Shown here one piece after another: positions 19,156 through 28,355 of a stretch of 64,000 nt of DNA (position 1 is the stretch's first letter; every line of letters begins with the position of its first letter). The notes beneath the pieces were generated by a model, which saw nothing but the letters and a program-made list of their open reading frames with translations, was not told the DNA's origin and ran no database searches. Source of the stretch: Parapedobacter tibetensis (GTDB lineage Bacteria; Bacteroidota; Bacteroidia; Sphingobacteriales; Sphingobacteriaceae); NCBI RefSeq assembly GCF_024704835.1, contig NZ_JAMXBE010000006.1:514-64513 (forward strand). The letters are read 5' to 3'. The position numbers and the translations under genes are program-made.

Positions 19156-20181
19156 ATGATTAATAGGAGAAAATTTATTAAAACGGGAGCCATGGGGGCA
19201 TCAGTGCTTTCTGCAAGCGGGTTATTGGTTGCCTGTGCCAACCGGAGTGGGGGAACTGCCATGGACAACAAACCTATTGTGGTTTCAACATGGGATTTTG
19301 GAGTTGTGGCCAACCAGGCAGCTTGGAAAGTGTTGAATGCGAATGGACGCGCGTTGGATGCGGTGGAAGCAGGAGTGCGGGTAGCGGAAGCCGATTTGAC
19401 CAATATGACAGTGGGCAAAGGAGGATATCCCGATAGGGACGGGCACGTCACCCTGGATGCCTGTATCATGGACGAAGCGGGGAATTGCGGTTCCGTCGCC
19501 GCCATACAACATATTGCACATCCCATTTCGGTGGCGCGTATGGTGATGGAAAAGACGCCTCATGTCATGCTCGTAGGGGAAGGGGCTTTACAGTTTGCGC
19601 TGGAAAATGGCTTTGAAAAGGAGGAGCTGCTTACGCCGGAAGGCGAGAAAGCTTGGAAGGAATGGCTCAAAGAAAAGAAATATGAACCGGTCATCAATAT
19701 TGAGAATAAGTCATTCGCCACAGCGAAACTGCCCGGCAATCAATATAACCACGATACCATTGGGATGCTCGCAATGGATATGAATGGCAACCTTTCGGGT
19801 GCATGTACCACCAGCGGTATGGCCTTCAAGATGTACGGTCGGGTAGGCGATAGCCCCATCATTGGTGCTGGGCTGTATGTTGATAATGAGATTGGCGCAG
19901 CTACAGCCACTGGGGTGGGTGAAGAAGTGATTCGTACGGTGGGTAGTTTCTTGGTGGTGGAGCTGATGCGGCAAGGGCTTTCGCCTCAAGATGCCTGCCG
20001 GGAGGCGGTGGAACGCATCATCAAAAAGAAACCGGATACAGCCAAGGAAATACAGGTTGGATTCTTGGCCATGAACAAACAAGGCGAATACGGAGCGTTT
20101 TCCTTGCAACAGGGCTTTTCGTACGCCGTATGCGGTAAGGATAAGCAGGATTTGTTGGTGAAAGGGGAGAGCGTGTACTAA
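19156..20181 (+). CDS. N4-(beta-N-acetylglucosaminyl)-L-asparaginase with Tat lipoprotein leader
   Basis: This 341-residue Ntn-hydrolase has a twin-arginine leader (INRRKFIKTGAMGAS) that also carries a lipobox (GLLVAC). The self-cleavage site is HDT followed by IGMLAMDMNG, which would make Thr201 the N-terminal nucleophile of the mature beta chain. Further family motifs are SGMAFKMYGRVGDSPI and GAGLYVDNEIGA. The enzyme splits the GlcNAc-Asn bond left after N-glycoprotein digestion. Tat export of this family is common in Bacteroidota. It is divergent from the murein-peptide operon and may share its regulatory region. A tandem repeat starts at its stop codon. Confidence 0.9.
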   Translation: MINRRKFIKTGAMGASVLSASGLLVACANRSGGTAMDNKPIVVSTWDFGVVANQAAWKVLNANGRALDAVEAGVRVAEADLTNMTVGKGGYPDRDGHVTLDACIMDEAGNCGSVAAIQHIAHPISVARMVMEKTPHVMLVGEGALQFALENGFEKEELLTPEGEKAWKEWLKEKKYEPVINIENKSFATAKLPGNQYNHDTIGMLAMDMNGNLSGACTTSGMAFKMYGRVGDSPIIGAGLYVDNEIGAATATGVGEEVIRTVGSFLVVELMRQGLSPQDACREAVERIIKKKPDTAKEIQVGFLAMNKQGEYGAFSLQQGFSYAVCGKDKQDLLVKGESVY

Positions 20182-20271
20182 TTTACGATTTTAGATTGTA
20201 GATTTACGATTGTAGATTTACGATTGTAGATTTACGATTTTAGATTTACGATTGTAGATTGATGATTTTAG
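20181..20271. repeat. 14-bp tandem repeat, about 6.5 copies
   Basis: The unit ATTTACGATTKTAG is repeated head to tail: 20181-20194, a 7-base partial copy, then 20202, 20216, 20230, 20244 and a diverged copy at 20258-20271. It begins at the stop codon of the asparaginase gene. No reading frame or hairpin seems important. It is probably a slippage-born intergenic satellite. Confidence 0.85.
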
Positions 20272-20425
20272 CATTAGTTTTGCGCGGAAAATAACCAATG
20301 GAAAGAAACCGAGGTGTAAATAATATTGACACACAGGGCAATGATTATTTACATCGAGCTCTCATCAACCGATAAAAGAAAAATAATTAGATGAAATTGT
20401 AACTTAAAAATTAAGCATTACTTAT

Positions 20426-21493
20426 ATGGATAAACAAAATGACAAGCCTCAACTCTCTGGAGTGAAGGAGATAGCGCGTAGAGCTAATGTCTCCATAGCT
20501 ACTGTCGACCGGGTTATACATAACCGGAAGGGAGTTTCGGAAAATACACGAAAAAAGATTAATGAGATTATTGAAGAAATCGGGTTTCAACCCAACATCC
20601 TTGCCAGTCGCCTAGCCTCAAAGAAGGTGAATCGTTTTGTGGTGCTCATTCCTGAATCCCAGGAGACGGATTATTGGGAGTCCCCTTTACGTGGTATAGG
20701 ACGCGCAGAAGATGAGATAAAACAGTATGGAGTCAGTATCGTACGTTACTTTTATGACCTCAATGACAAAACGACGTTCTCCAAAGCAGCTGAAAAAATC
20801 CTGGCTGGCAATTTTGACGGTGTGCTACTTGCTCCTTCATTCATCAGTGAATCTTTGGAGTTTACTGCGACATGCCGTCAACGGGGTCTTCCATATGTGT
20901 TTATCAATTCAGACATTCCAGCGCAGCATAGTTTATGTTATATTGGCCCACACCTATATCAGAGCGGTTACCAAGCTGCACACCTGATTAGTTTTGGGTT
21001 GAAAGAAGGAAAAATTCTCATTGTGAATATCTCTAAGGAAATTGATAGTTATCATCACCTACTTAGGAAAGAAGAGGGATTTAGGGCCTTTTTCAGTGAA
21101 AACGATAAAGTCCTAAACAAGCTAGTCAAGATTGATATCAGGAACACGAGTGAGGCCTCCATCGACGCCGATTTAGATTGGGCTTTTGAAGTACACCATG
21201 ATATTGATGCTGTTTTCGTAACAAATTCCCGGGTGCAATCGGTTGCCCATTACTTCGAAAAGAAAAATATACAGGATAAAATTTTAGTGGGGTATGATTT
21301 CCTTAGCGAGAATATCGAATACTTGAAGCGGGGTATCATTGATTTCTTGATTTGCCAAAAGCCCGAAGAGCAAGGATACATCGGTATTATGTCATTGTTT
21401 CAGCATATTGTTATGGGAACTGCCATTGAAAAGGAAAAATTTATGCCAATTGATATCATAACAAAAGAGAACTATGAATTTTATAGCAATTGA
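20426..21493 (+). CDS. LacI-family transcription regulator
   Basis: This 355-residue protein has an N-terminal LacI-type helix-turn-helix (residues about 12-60; GVKEIARRANVSIATVDRV) and a hinge-like ASRLAS segment. A periplasmic-binding-protein-like sensor domain follows (FVVLIPESQ, GNFDGVLLAPSF, ILVGYDFL), of the kind that binds a sugar. It stands just upstream of the large oxidoreductase/aminotransferase block. LacI proteins bind short palindromes with a central CG, and several such sites occur in this window (21578, 31619, 34145, 43787, 44045; a second type at 21666 and 57433). It is the only DNA-binding regulator in the window and therefore the best candidate to bind them. Confidence 0.92.
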   Translation: MDKQNDKPQLSGVKEIARRANVSIATVDRVIHNRKGVSENTRKKINEIIEEIGFQPNILASRLASKKVNRFVVLIPESQETDYWESPLRGIGRAEDEIKQYGVSIVRYFYDLNDKTTFSKAAEKILAGNFDGVLLAPSFISESLEFTATCRQRGLPYVFINSDIPAQHSLCYIGPHLYQSGYQAAHLISFGLKEGKILIVNISKEIDSYHHLLRKEEGFRAFFSENDKVLNKLVKIDIRNTSEASIDADLDWAFEVHHDIDAVFVTNSRVQSVAHYFEKKNIQDKILVGYDFLSENIEYLKRGIIDFLICQKPEEQGYIGIMSLFQHIVMGTAIEKEKFMPIDIITKENYEFYSN

Positions 21494-21540
21494 TAAGCCG
21501 GGAATGATGCTTGGGCCTACGATTAGAAAAAATACAGGAA

Positions 21541-21603
21541 TATATTTGGAAGTGTAATTATTATTTCATTATTTAGCGGGTACGTTACCGGTTATAAAAT
21601 TGT
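21541..21603 (+). promoter_or_regulatory. Conserved leader with LacI-type operator upstream of DegT gene 1
   Basis: The segment begins with TATATTTG (a good Bacteroidota -7 box) and continues GGAAGTGTAA. It contains GGGTACGTTACC (21578-21589), an imperfect palindrome, and ends near AATTGTA. Nearly the same arrangement, including an identical 18-base stretch ending GTACGTTACCG, is found at 31582-31645 in front of the first Gfo/Idh/MocA gene. No -33 TTTG was found at the right distance. It probably co-regulates the two gene groups. Confidence 0.6.
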
Positions 21604-21665
21604 AAATCATTATTTAATGAGTGCTTTTGGGAAAGAGATAGGTATTATGTGCTCCTAACTATTTT

Positions 21666-21679
21666 CGTGTACGTGCACG
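21666..21679. promoter_or_regulatory. Second palindrome upstream of DegT gene 1 (CGTGTAC/GTGCACG)
   Basis: CGTGTACGTGCACG has one mismatch from a perfect 14-base palindrome and is followed by TTTTTATAG. A perfect relative (ACGTGTACGTACACGT) with a similar T-rich flank lies at 57433-57448. It differs from the GGTAACGTTACC class, so a second LacI- or GntR-type regulator may act here. Confidence 0.5.
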
Positions 21680-21736
21680 TTTTTATAGTAACAATGAAAT
21701 AACCTAGGTTGGCTATTCATTAAAAAATCAGAAACC

Positions 21737-23107
21737 ATGACAGCGAAAAATTACTCAAGGCGTGATTTCATTGCGAAAAGTTCCCTGCTCGGAGCTGGAA
21801 TAGCGGTGGCACCTCATGTTTTTTCCTCCACCTTAGCTATCGGTAGTAAACCGGCCATATTGGGTGGTCGCGGGATATGGGCTGATAAACAATGGCCAAA
21901 GTGGCCTAGATGGGTGCCTGAAACCGATGAAAAAAAATTGCTTGAGGTGGTCAGGAGTGGAATATGGTCGCGTGCCTCCGTAACAGCCGAATTTGAGAGT
22001 GAATGGGCCCGCACGCTTGGTGCAAAAAGGTGTTTATCTGTGGTAAACGGCACCAACGCATTAATCACAGCGCTCAGCCAGTTTCATATTGGCGCGGGCG
22101 ACGAAGTGATTGTACCACCATACACCTTCATTGCATCGGTGACATCGGTGCTACTTAATGGTGCCATGCCTGTTTTTGTGGATATTGATCCGGAAACCTT
22201 CCAGATTGATCCAACGAAAATCGAAGCAAAAATAACGTCGCGCACCAAAGCCATCATGCCAGTACATATCCTGGGCTTACCCGTTGATATGGATCGTATC
22301 ATGGCCATCGCCAAAAAATATAACCTCTTTGTTATTGAGGATGCATGCCAGGCACATTTGGCTGAATATAATCATAAAAAAGTTGGAACCATCGGCCATG
22401 CAGGATGTTTTAGTTTCCAAAACTCAAAGAACTTGCCCATAGGTGAGGGCGGGGCGGTGGTGAGTAACGATGATCAGTTTATTGATCGTTGTTTTTCATA
22501 CCATAATCTGGGGATTCCCTATGGTACCGCGGTGGGCACTGTTTCGTCGGGGAGTGTCATTATGGGGACTAAGGTGCGTTTTACGGAGTATCAGGCAGCC
22601 ATTGGCTTGGCCATGCTGAAAAGACTCGATGCAGAGACTACCACTAGGAATGAAAACGCAGCTTATTTAAGTTCGTTACTTCAGCAAATACCGGGCATTG
22701 TTCCGTATAAACTGTACGATAAAGTAACACGCGCGGCGTTTCACCTATACCCGTTCCGGTTTATGAAAGAAGCTTTTGGCGGGTTGACTAGAACGAGTTT
22801 TATCAAGGCGATGCGGGCAGAGGGTGTGCCATGTTCGAGCGGTTATACGTTGTTAACCGACAAACCTTACCTAAACGATGCGTTCCAATCGGCTGCTTTT
22901 AAAGCAATTTATCCGCCCGAAATGCTTGATTTTGATGCGTATGTGGCCGCCAATAGATGCCCTAAAAATGAGCAGTTATGCAATGAAGAGGCGGTTTGGT
23001 TAACACAAAATATGCTGCTGGGGCCACGTACTGATATGGATGAGATCGCCGGTGCCATCTCAAGAATTCATAAAAATGCAGCAAGCATTGCAAAACTACA
23101 TGGCTAA
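21737..23107 (+). CDS. DegT/DnrJ/EryC1/StrS-type PLP aminotransferase with Tat leader (copy 1)
   Basis: This 456-residue protein has an N-terminal Tat leader (YSRRDFIAKSSLLGAG) ahead of a complete DegT fold. Visible elements are NGTNALITAL (cofactor phosphate region), VPPYTFIAS, IEDACQAH with Asp202, and SFQNSKNLPIGEGG with the Schiff-base Lys231. Family members transfer an amino group to or from keto-sugars or cyclitols. The Tat leader implies the protein folds with PLP inside the cell and is exported, which is unusual for this family. It heads a tight operon: the next start follows its stop directly. A paralogue with its own Tat leader lies at 44399. Confidence 0.92.
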   Translation: MTAKNYSRRDFIAKSSLLGAGIAVAPHVFSSTLAIGSKPAILGGRGIWADKQWPKWPRWVPETDEKKLLEVVRSGIWSRASVTAEFESEWARTLGAKRCLSVVNGTNALITALSQFHIGAGDEVIVPPYTFIASVTSVLLNGAMPVFVDIDPETFQIDPTKIEAKITSRTKAIMPVHILGLPVDMDRIMAIAKKYNLFVIEDACQAHLAEYNHKKVGTIGHAGCFSFQNSKNLPIGEGGAVVSNDDQFIDRCFSYHNLGIPYGTAVGTVSSGSVIMGTKVRFTEYQAAIGLAMLKRLDAETTTRNENAAYLSSLLQQIPGIVPYKLYDKVTRAAFHLYPFRFMKEAFGGLTRTSFIKAMRAEGVPCSSGYTLLTDKPYLNDAFQSAAFKAIYPPEMLDFDAYVAANRCPKNEQLCNEEAVWLTQNMLLGPRTDMDEIAGAISRIHKNAASIAKLHG

Positions 23108-24496
23108 ATGGGGACAAGGAGTTTGATTCATAGTAAAGTGGGACAGGTGATTGTATGGTTGCTTGTTGGCATGAGCCCTGTTTTTGCCGATTTTCAGCAA
23201 GACCAACCAAAAGGGGTTTGGAATGTAGGCGTAGCAACCACCATCATCACGCCCAAAGAGGCAACATGGCTTGCCGGTTATGCGAGCAGAACTCATGCTG
23301 CAGAAGGGAAACTGCATGACCTATGGGCAAAGGCTCTTGTGTTAGAGGACAACGATGGTAACATGGCGGTTATCGTTACGACCGACCTCTTGGGGCTTCC
23401 CCGCAACATGTCGAGACGGATCCGGGGTGCGCTTTCCGCGCAGTTGGGCTTGTCGAAAGCCGAAATCATATTAAACAGTTCACATACCCACTCGGGCCCG
23501 GTACTGGTAGAATCGCTACGAGACATTTATCCGGTTAAGCCGGAAGATCTGGAACGCATACAACGCTACTCCATATGGTTGGAAGAACAGCTTGTGAAGT
23601 TGGTAACGACGGCAGTTAAGCAGATGGAAACGGCTATACTAACATCGGGACAGGGGGTGACACGCTTTCAGGTAAACCGGCGGAATAATGACCAAAAGAA
23701 TTTAGAGAAGTTAACGGAACTAAAAGGGCCTATTGATCATTCCGTTCCTGTATTAAAAGTGACCACCCCTTCGGGAAAATTAAAAGCCATACTCTTTGGG
23801 TATGCCTGTCACCCTACCGTACTGGATGGCTATCAGTATTCGGGTGACTATGTTGGATTTGCCCAGTTGGAATTGGAGCAACGTTATCCAGGTGCCGTTG
23901 CCTTGTTTTTTCAAGGAGCCGGAGGCGATCAGAACCCACTACCTAGGCGTAGCATCCCATTGGCTAAACAATACGGCAAGGAACTGGCTGCTGCGGTGGA
24001 GCGTGTTTTGGAGGAGGATGATCTAAAAATGCTCGAACCACGGCTGAGAACGGCCTACCAGGAAGTGGAATTGCCATTGGAAGATCCGCCAACAGCGGAA
24101 GATTTAAAACAGATACTAGGGAAAGAGGGGCAGATTCCCTATGTGTTGGCATGGGCTGAAAGGATGCTTGAGCGACTGCAAAATGGGGAGCGGTTGGAAA
24201 GAAGCTACGCATATCCCATTCAGGCTTGGCAACTGGGCGATCAGCTTCTGGTTAGTTTGGGTGGTGAACTTGTGGTGGAGTATGCCATTAAGCTGAAAGC
24301 AAAGTACGGACAGGATACCTTTGTGATGGGGTATTGCAATGACGTGATGGGGTATATTCCGTCGGCCACCATTTTAAGGGAGGGTGGTTACGAAGGGGAT
24401 ACCGCTCAGAAAGTGTACGGGCTTCCAGCAAAGTGGGGTGTTACGATTGAGCAGCTAATCGATGAAGGCTGTGACCGGGTGATTGGGCAACTTTAA
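23108..24496 (+). CDS. Neutral/alkaline ceramidase-like metalloamidase (copy 1)
   Basis: This 462-residue protein has a signal peptide (ending PVFA) and the neutral ceramidase N-terminal fold: VGVATTIITPKEATWLAGY, ILNSSHTHSGP with His126 and His128, and YACHPTVL with His235 as probable zinc ligands. Known neutral ceramidases hydrolyse an N-acyl amide bond. The many Bacteroidota relatives are shorter and their substrates are unknown. ATG follows the aminotransferase stop directly. A second member of the family lies in the same operon at 28356, so the two may act on different amides. Confidence 0.85.
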   Translation: MGTRSLIHSKVGQVIVWLLVGMSPVFADFQQDQPKGVWNVGVATTIITPKEATWLAGYASRTHAAEGKLHDLWAKALVLEDNDGNMAVIVTTDLLGLPRNMSRRIRGALSAQLGLSKAEIILNSSHTHSGPVLVESLRDIYPVKPEDLERIQRYSIWLEEQLVKLVTTAVKQMETAILTSGQGVTRFQVNRRNNDQKNLEKLTELKGPIDHSVPVLKVTTPSGKLKAILFGYACHPTVLDGYQYSGDYVGFAQLELEQRYPGAVALFFQGAGGDQNPLPRRSIPLAKQYGKELAAAVERVLEEDDLKMLEPRLRTAYQEVELPLEDPPTAEDLKQILGKEGQIPYVLAWAERMLERLQNGERLERSYAYPIQAWQLGDQLLVSLGGELVVEYAIKLKAKYGQDTFVMGYCNDVMGYIPSATILREGGYEGDTAQKVYGLPAKWGVTIEQLIDEGCDRVIGQL

Positions 24497-24497
24497 C

Positions 24498-25796
24498 ATG
24501 TTAATTTTACGAATGATTCAGGAAAAAATACTTACAGCAAAGCGCTATTACTCCGGGTTCAAGCTGGCGCACGATACGTATAATGCCATTTCTGTGGCCA
24601 GCGATGGAAAAGTTTACTATGTACTGTCGTCGGAATCGTATGATATTGGAGGTCAGATTTATGTGTATGACCCACAAACAGACAAAACATCGTTTTTGGC
24701 TGACTTGACTGAAATTTGTGGCGAAAATGGTAGGAAAACGATCCCGCAGGGGAAAAGCCATGTCAGGTTTTATGAATTTGAAGGCAAACTATACTTTGCC
24801 ACCCATGTGGGTGTGTATGATATGCGCGATGATATGGAGCGACTGCATGAGGTTGCCCCTAGTGGTTACGCGCTTTATCCGGGAGGGCATTTGCTTTCGT
24901 ACGATCTAGCTTCGGGCACTTTTGATGATTTGGCTATTACCCCTGAGGGAGAAGGGATTTTGACGATGACGATTGATGGGGGCAGGGGACACATCTACGC
25001 CCTCACTTGGCCCATGGGATGTCTCCTTCATTACGACATGAAAACCCGAACCATAAAGAAAATAGGGTTGCCATGTGGAGCGGGAGAGGCTGGCAAAGTG
25101 GGCGACGATTACCGGGTGATTTGTCGCTCCATGTTTGTTGATCCCCAGACGGGCACACTTTACTTTTCCACAGCGGAGGGAGATATAATGACCTATCGCG
25201 CCGGAGAACCTTCTTTTTCTATATTGGAAGGGGTTGATATGCGGCTGGACTACTTTGGGAAATATGACCCAACTCGACCAGGCAGCATGGGATACAATTG
25301 GCGCAAAATTTTTTGGCATGCGCCGGAACAGGTAGCGTATGGGGTGCATGGCAATTCGGGGTATTTATTCCGGTTTGACCCGGCGACGCCTTCGTTGGAG
25401 ATTGTTAGGCGCATAACCTCAGTGCCATCTCAACGCAGTGGCATGTTTGATCAGTTTAGTTACGGCTATCTGGGTTTTCAGCCGGGGAAAAATGGGGAAA
25501 CCATTTATTATTTAACTGGTGGGCCTATTTATGTGGATGGGCAACGAATAAAGGGGGCGAACGAAATTGCGAAAGGGGCGGCAAAGGGCCTTGAAAACCT
25601 CCATTTGGTTACCTATAACATTCGGCGGAAAGCGTATCGAGATCATGGTGCTATTTTTTACGAGGATGGTACGCGGCCAACGTATGTAAACTCCATTGCC
25701 ATCGATGATCATGGGGATGTGTATGTGCTTGCGCGGTTTGAACAGGAAGGCGTGGAAGTGGAAGATTTGATAAAGATTGCTAATCCATTTAATTAA
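24498..25796 (+). CDS. Beta-propeller protein of the oxidoreductase operon
   Basis: About 432 residues from the ATG one base after the ceramidase stop; a TTG further upstream would overlap that gene and is less likely. Repeated blade motifs are visible (GKVYYVLSSES, GKLYFATHVGVYDM, GHIYALTWPMG, GTLYFSTAEGDI, VYVLARF), giving a six- to eight-bladed WD/NHL-like propeller. No clear signal peptide is present, which is odd among exported neighbours. The function is unknown. Its C-terminal end (VNSIAIDDHGDVYVLARF and the rest) reappears fused to an NRAMP-like fragment at 53601-53717, in the same place in front of the second dehydrogenase gene. Confidence 0.75.
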   Translation: MLILRMIQEKILTAKRYYSGFKLAHDTYNAISVASDGKVYYVLSSESYDIGGQIYVYDPQTDKTSFLADLTEICGENGRKTIPQGKSHVRFYEFEGKLYFATHVGVYDMRDDMERLHEVAPSGYALYPGGHLLSYDLASGTFDDLAITPEGEGILTMTIDGGRGHIYALTWPMGCLLHYDMKTRTIKKIGLPCGAGEAGKVGDDYRVICRSMFVDPQTGTLYFSTAEGDIMTYRAGEPSFSILEGVDMRLDYFGKYDPTRPGSMGYNWRKIFWHAPEQVAYGVHGNSGYLFRFDPATPSLEIVRRITSVPSQRSGMFDQFSYGYLGFQPGKNGETIYYLTGGPIYVDGQRIKGANEIAKGAAKGLENLHLVTYNIRRKAYRDHGAIFYEDGTRPTYVNSIAIDDHGDVYVLARFEQEGVEVEDLIKIANPFN

Positions 25797-25802
25797 GAGG
25801 CT

Positions 25803-27938
25803 ATGAACAGAATGATTACGGCTTATTGCGTTGCATTGCTTTTGCAGGCCTGCGCTGATGAGGGTCGATACAAAGAGGCGCTTACACCCGACGAAGCGTT
25901 GAAGCGGTTTGAATTGCATGAGGGGTTCACGATTGAAAACGTTGCTTCAGAGCCTTTGGTGATGGATCCGGTGGAGATGGTCTTTGATGAAGATGGACGA
26001 ATATACGTGCTGGAGATGGGAGATTATCCATATAAACCGGAGCAGGGACAAGGCCGAGGTAAAATACGTTTGCTAAGCGATACCAGTGGCGACGGGAAAC
26101 TGGATGATGCTGTTATTTTTGCAGAAGGATTAGCGGATGCAACCAGTATGCTCCCTTGGAATGGTGGATTGATTGTCACCTCGGCGCCGAATATTTTATT
26201 CTTGAGAGACACCACCGGTGATAACAAAGTTGATGTGAATGAGGTGTTGTTTACCGGTTTCTTCGAGAATAATTCGGAAGCGCAGATCACGAACCTGCGG
26301 TATGGGGTCGATAATTGGATTTATGCGAATAATAACGGTCAGAAGGGAGAGGTGAAATTTAACAGAAAACCGGATTTGCCTGCCCTACCGGTTGCCGGTG
26401 GCGATTTTAGGTTTAGGCTGGATAAGAATTTGTTTGAAGTGGAATCGGGTGCGGGGCAATTCGGACTGGCGATGGATGATTGGGGGAATCGTTTTTTTAC
26501 GCAGAATACCTTGCATATCCAAATGGCACCGATCCCCTGGCGGTACTTGCATAGGAAGAAGGGCTTGCCTTCTTATGCAGGAGTGGCGAATATCTATGCA
26601 CACGATTTAACGGTGTTTCAGATCAGTGAGCCACCCTATTGGCGGACGGAACGGAGTAAGCAACGGCAGCAACAGTATGATGAGGCTGGGCTCGATCGGG
26701 TGGAACATATTGAGGGGCATTTTACCGGGGCTTCCGGCGGGACGCTGTACGCGGCTGATTTGTTTCCGGCGTCTTTTTATGGGAATGTGTTTACGGGCGA
26801 GGTGGCGTGTAATTTGGTGCATCGGGATGTGATTGAGCCGACGGATAAAGGTCCTTTCTTTTCGGCGAGGCGGGCTGCGGATGAGACGGATAGGGAGTTT
26901 CTGGCTTCGTCTGATCCTTGGTTCCGACCGGTGAATTTTACCGTCGGCCCTGATGGGGCTTTGTATATGCTGGATATGTACAGGCAGCATATTGAGACGC
27001 CTGTTTCCATTCCTGAAGAGCTGAAAGCGGATATGGATTTTGTGCATGGTAATCAGTATGGGCGGATTTATCGGATCTATCCGACGGATAAAGGGGTTCC
27101 TGAACTGCGGAAGCCTGGTTTGGGCGACAAGCCAGTGGCTGAGTTGGTTCCGTTGCTGGCGCATGCGAATCAGTGGTGGCGCTTACAGGCACAACGCTTA
27201 CTGGTTGAACGCCAGGATCAGTCGGTTGTACCTGCCCTCGAAAAATTATTCAACGAAAGCACAGACCCTCGTGCTCGATTGCATGCCATGTATACACTAG
27301 AAGGATTGCAGGCTTTAACGAGTCCGGTTGTTGAAAAAGCGCTATATGATACCAACGCGCAGGTTAGGAGACACGCTATTATGCTGGCTGAGCAGTTTCC
27401 GGAGATGTTGGATAAGCTAGTGAACATGCTGGATGACCCAGCGCCCCAAACGGCATTTCAGGCTGTCTTGAGCGTTGGTCAGTTTACCAGAAGCACAGCA
27501 GTAACTGCGTTGGCAAAAGCGGTGCTGCAACATAGCGAAGATGAATGGTATAGAAAGGCGGTGTTAAGTGCGGAAAGCGGAACGTCTGCTGCTTTATTGG
27601 AGGCTCTGCTGGCCAACGGCTTTTTTGAAACGGAGGCCGATGGGAAAATTAAATTCATGACAGATTTTTCAACCGCTGTGGGGGCAACGGGGAAACTTCA
27701 GGATGTCCTATCGATTATCAATAAGCTGACCCAGCCGGTACTGGCTCAACAAGCCGGCTTCCAACAAGCTGTGCTATCCGGCTTCTTAAAAGGGGCTAAG
27801 AAGACCACGCTGAACGACGCGGATAAAAAGAAGCTGATAGCAGCCTTGCAAAAACAAGGGACAGCGATAACCTCCGCAGTTTCCAAAAAAGCAATCGAGG
27901 AAATTACAACGGCTCTTAACGGGCCTAGCAATAATTAA
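25803..27938 (+). CDS. PVC-type membrane-bound dehydrogenase domain lipoprotein with HEAT repeats (copy 1)
   Basis: This 711-residue lipoprotein has a leader ending LLLQAC. Residues about 40-420 form the propeller of the PVC-type putative dehydrogenase family (DPVEMVFDEDGRIYVLEMGDYPY, WIYANNNGQ, ASGGTLYAADLFP, VGPDGALYMLDMYRQ). Residues about 440-700 are HEAT-like helical repeats. No CxxCH is present, so the cytochrome c module usual in this family is missing. The HiPIP gene two bases downstream may supply the electron carrier instead. The gene starts six bases after the propeller gene. A close paralogue with the same HiPIP neighbour is at 53720. Confidence 0.85.
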   Translation: MNRMITAYCVALLLQACADEGRYKEALTPDEALKRFELHEGFTIENVASEPLVMDPVEMVFDEDGRIYVLEMGDYPYKPEQGQGRGKIRLLSDTSGDGKLDDAVIFAEGLADATSMLPWNGGLIVTSAPNILFLRDTTGDNKVDVNEVLFTGFFENNSEAQITNLRYGVDNWIYANNNGQKGEVKFNRKPDLPALPVAGGDFRFRLDKNLFEVESGAGQFGLAMDDWGNRFFTQNTLHIQMAPIPWRYLHRKKGLPSYAGVANIYAHDLTVFQISEPPYWRTERSKQRQQQYDEAGLDRVEHIEGHFTGASGGTLYAADLFPASFYGNVFTGEVACNLVHRDVIEPTDKGPFFSARRAADETDREFLASSDPWFRPVNFTVGPDGALYMLDMYRQHIETPVSIPEELKADMDFVHGNQYGRIYRIYPTDKGVPELRKPGLGDKPVAELVPLLAHANQWWRLQAQRLLVERQDQSVVPALEKLFNESTDPRARLHAMYTLEGLQALTSPVVEKALYDTNAQVRRHAIMLAEQFPEMLDKLVNMLDDPAPQTAFQAVLSVGQFTRSTAVTALAKAVLQHSEDEWYRKAVLSAESGTSAALLEALLANGFFETEADGKIKFMTDFSTAVGATGKLQDVLSIINKLTQPVLAQQAGFQQAVLSGFLKGAKKTTLNDADKKKLIAALQKQGTAITSAVSKKAIEEITTALNGPSNN

Positions 27939-27939
27939 T

Positions 27940-28317
27940 ATGATGGCACCGAAACAAGAAAACACACGGAGAGCCTTTATACAGCAATTGGTCACATCGG
28001 GTTTTTATGTCGCAACTGGTGGAATATTTATAGCCGGATGCGGCAATGCCACCAATAAAAAGAAGGAAAAAGAGGAGGAGCTGAGCGACAGGTTTGGTGG
28101 GGATTGTGGCGACTACTCCAAACTTACGAAAGACGATTTTAAGATAAGGAAACAACTGGGGTACGAAGAAAAATCACCAATGGAAGATACGCAGTGTCAG
28201 CTGTGCAATTTATGGCTTCCGCCAAAGAAAGGTCAAACTTGCGGCGGCTGTACATTGTTTAAGGGGCCGATTGAGCCGGAAGGGACCTGCACCTATTGGG
28301 CACCCAGGCAACAATGA
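27940..28317 (+). CDS. High-potential iron-sulphur protein (HiPIP), Tat lipoprotein (copy 1)
   Basis: This 125-residue protein has a Tat leader (NTRRAFIQQLVTSGFYV) and a lipobox (IFIAGC), so it is probably exported folded and anchored by lipid. The cluster ligands fit HiPIP spacing: Cys86-x2-Cys89-x14-Cys104-x12-Cys117, with CQLCNLW, CGGCTLF and GTCTYWA. HiPIPs carry single electrons in the periplasm. It follows the dehydrogenase gene by one base; the start could also be the ATG at 27943. The second copy at 55888 keeps the same residues and gene order. Confidence 0.88.
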   Translation: MMAPKQENTRRAFIQQLVTSGFYVATGGIFIAGCGNATNKKKEKEEELSDRFGGDCGDYSKLTKDDFKIRKQLGYEEKSPMEDTQCQLCNLWLPPKKGQTCGGCTLFKGPIEPEGTCTYWAPRQQ

Positions 28318-28355
28318 GGTAATCACGGTAATCCATGTCAAAATAATGGCGAAGT

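Noticed and set aside
24483..24497. TTG start of the propeller gene overlapping the ceramidase gene
   Set aside because: The ATG at 24498, one base after the ceramidase stop, fits the tight spacing of the operon better.
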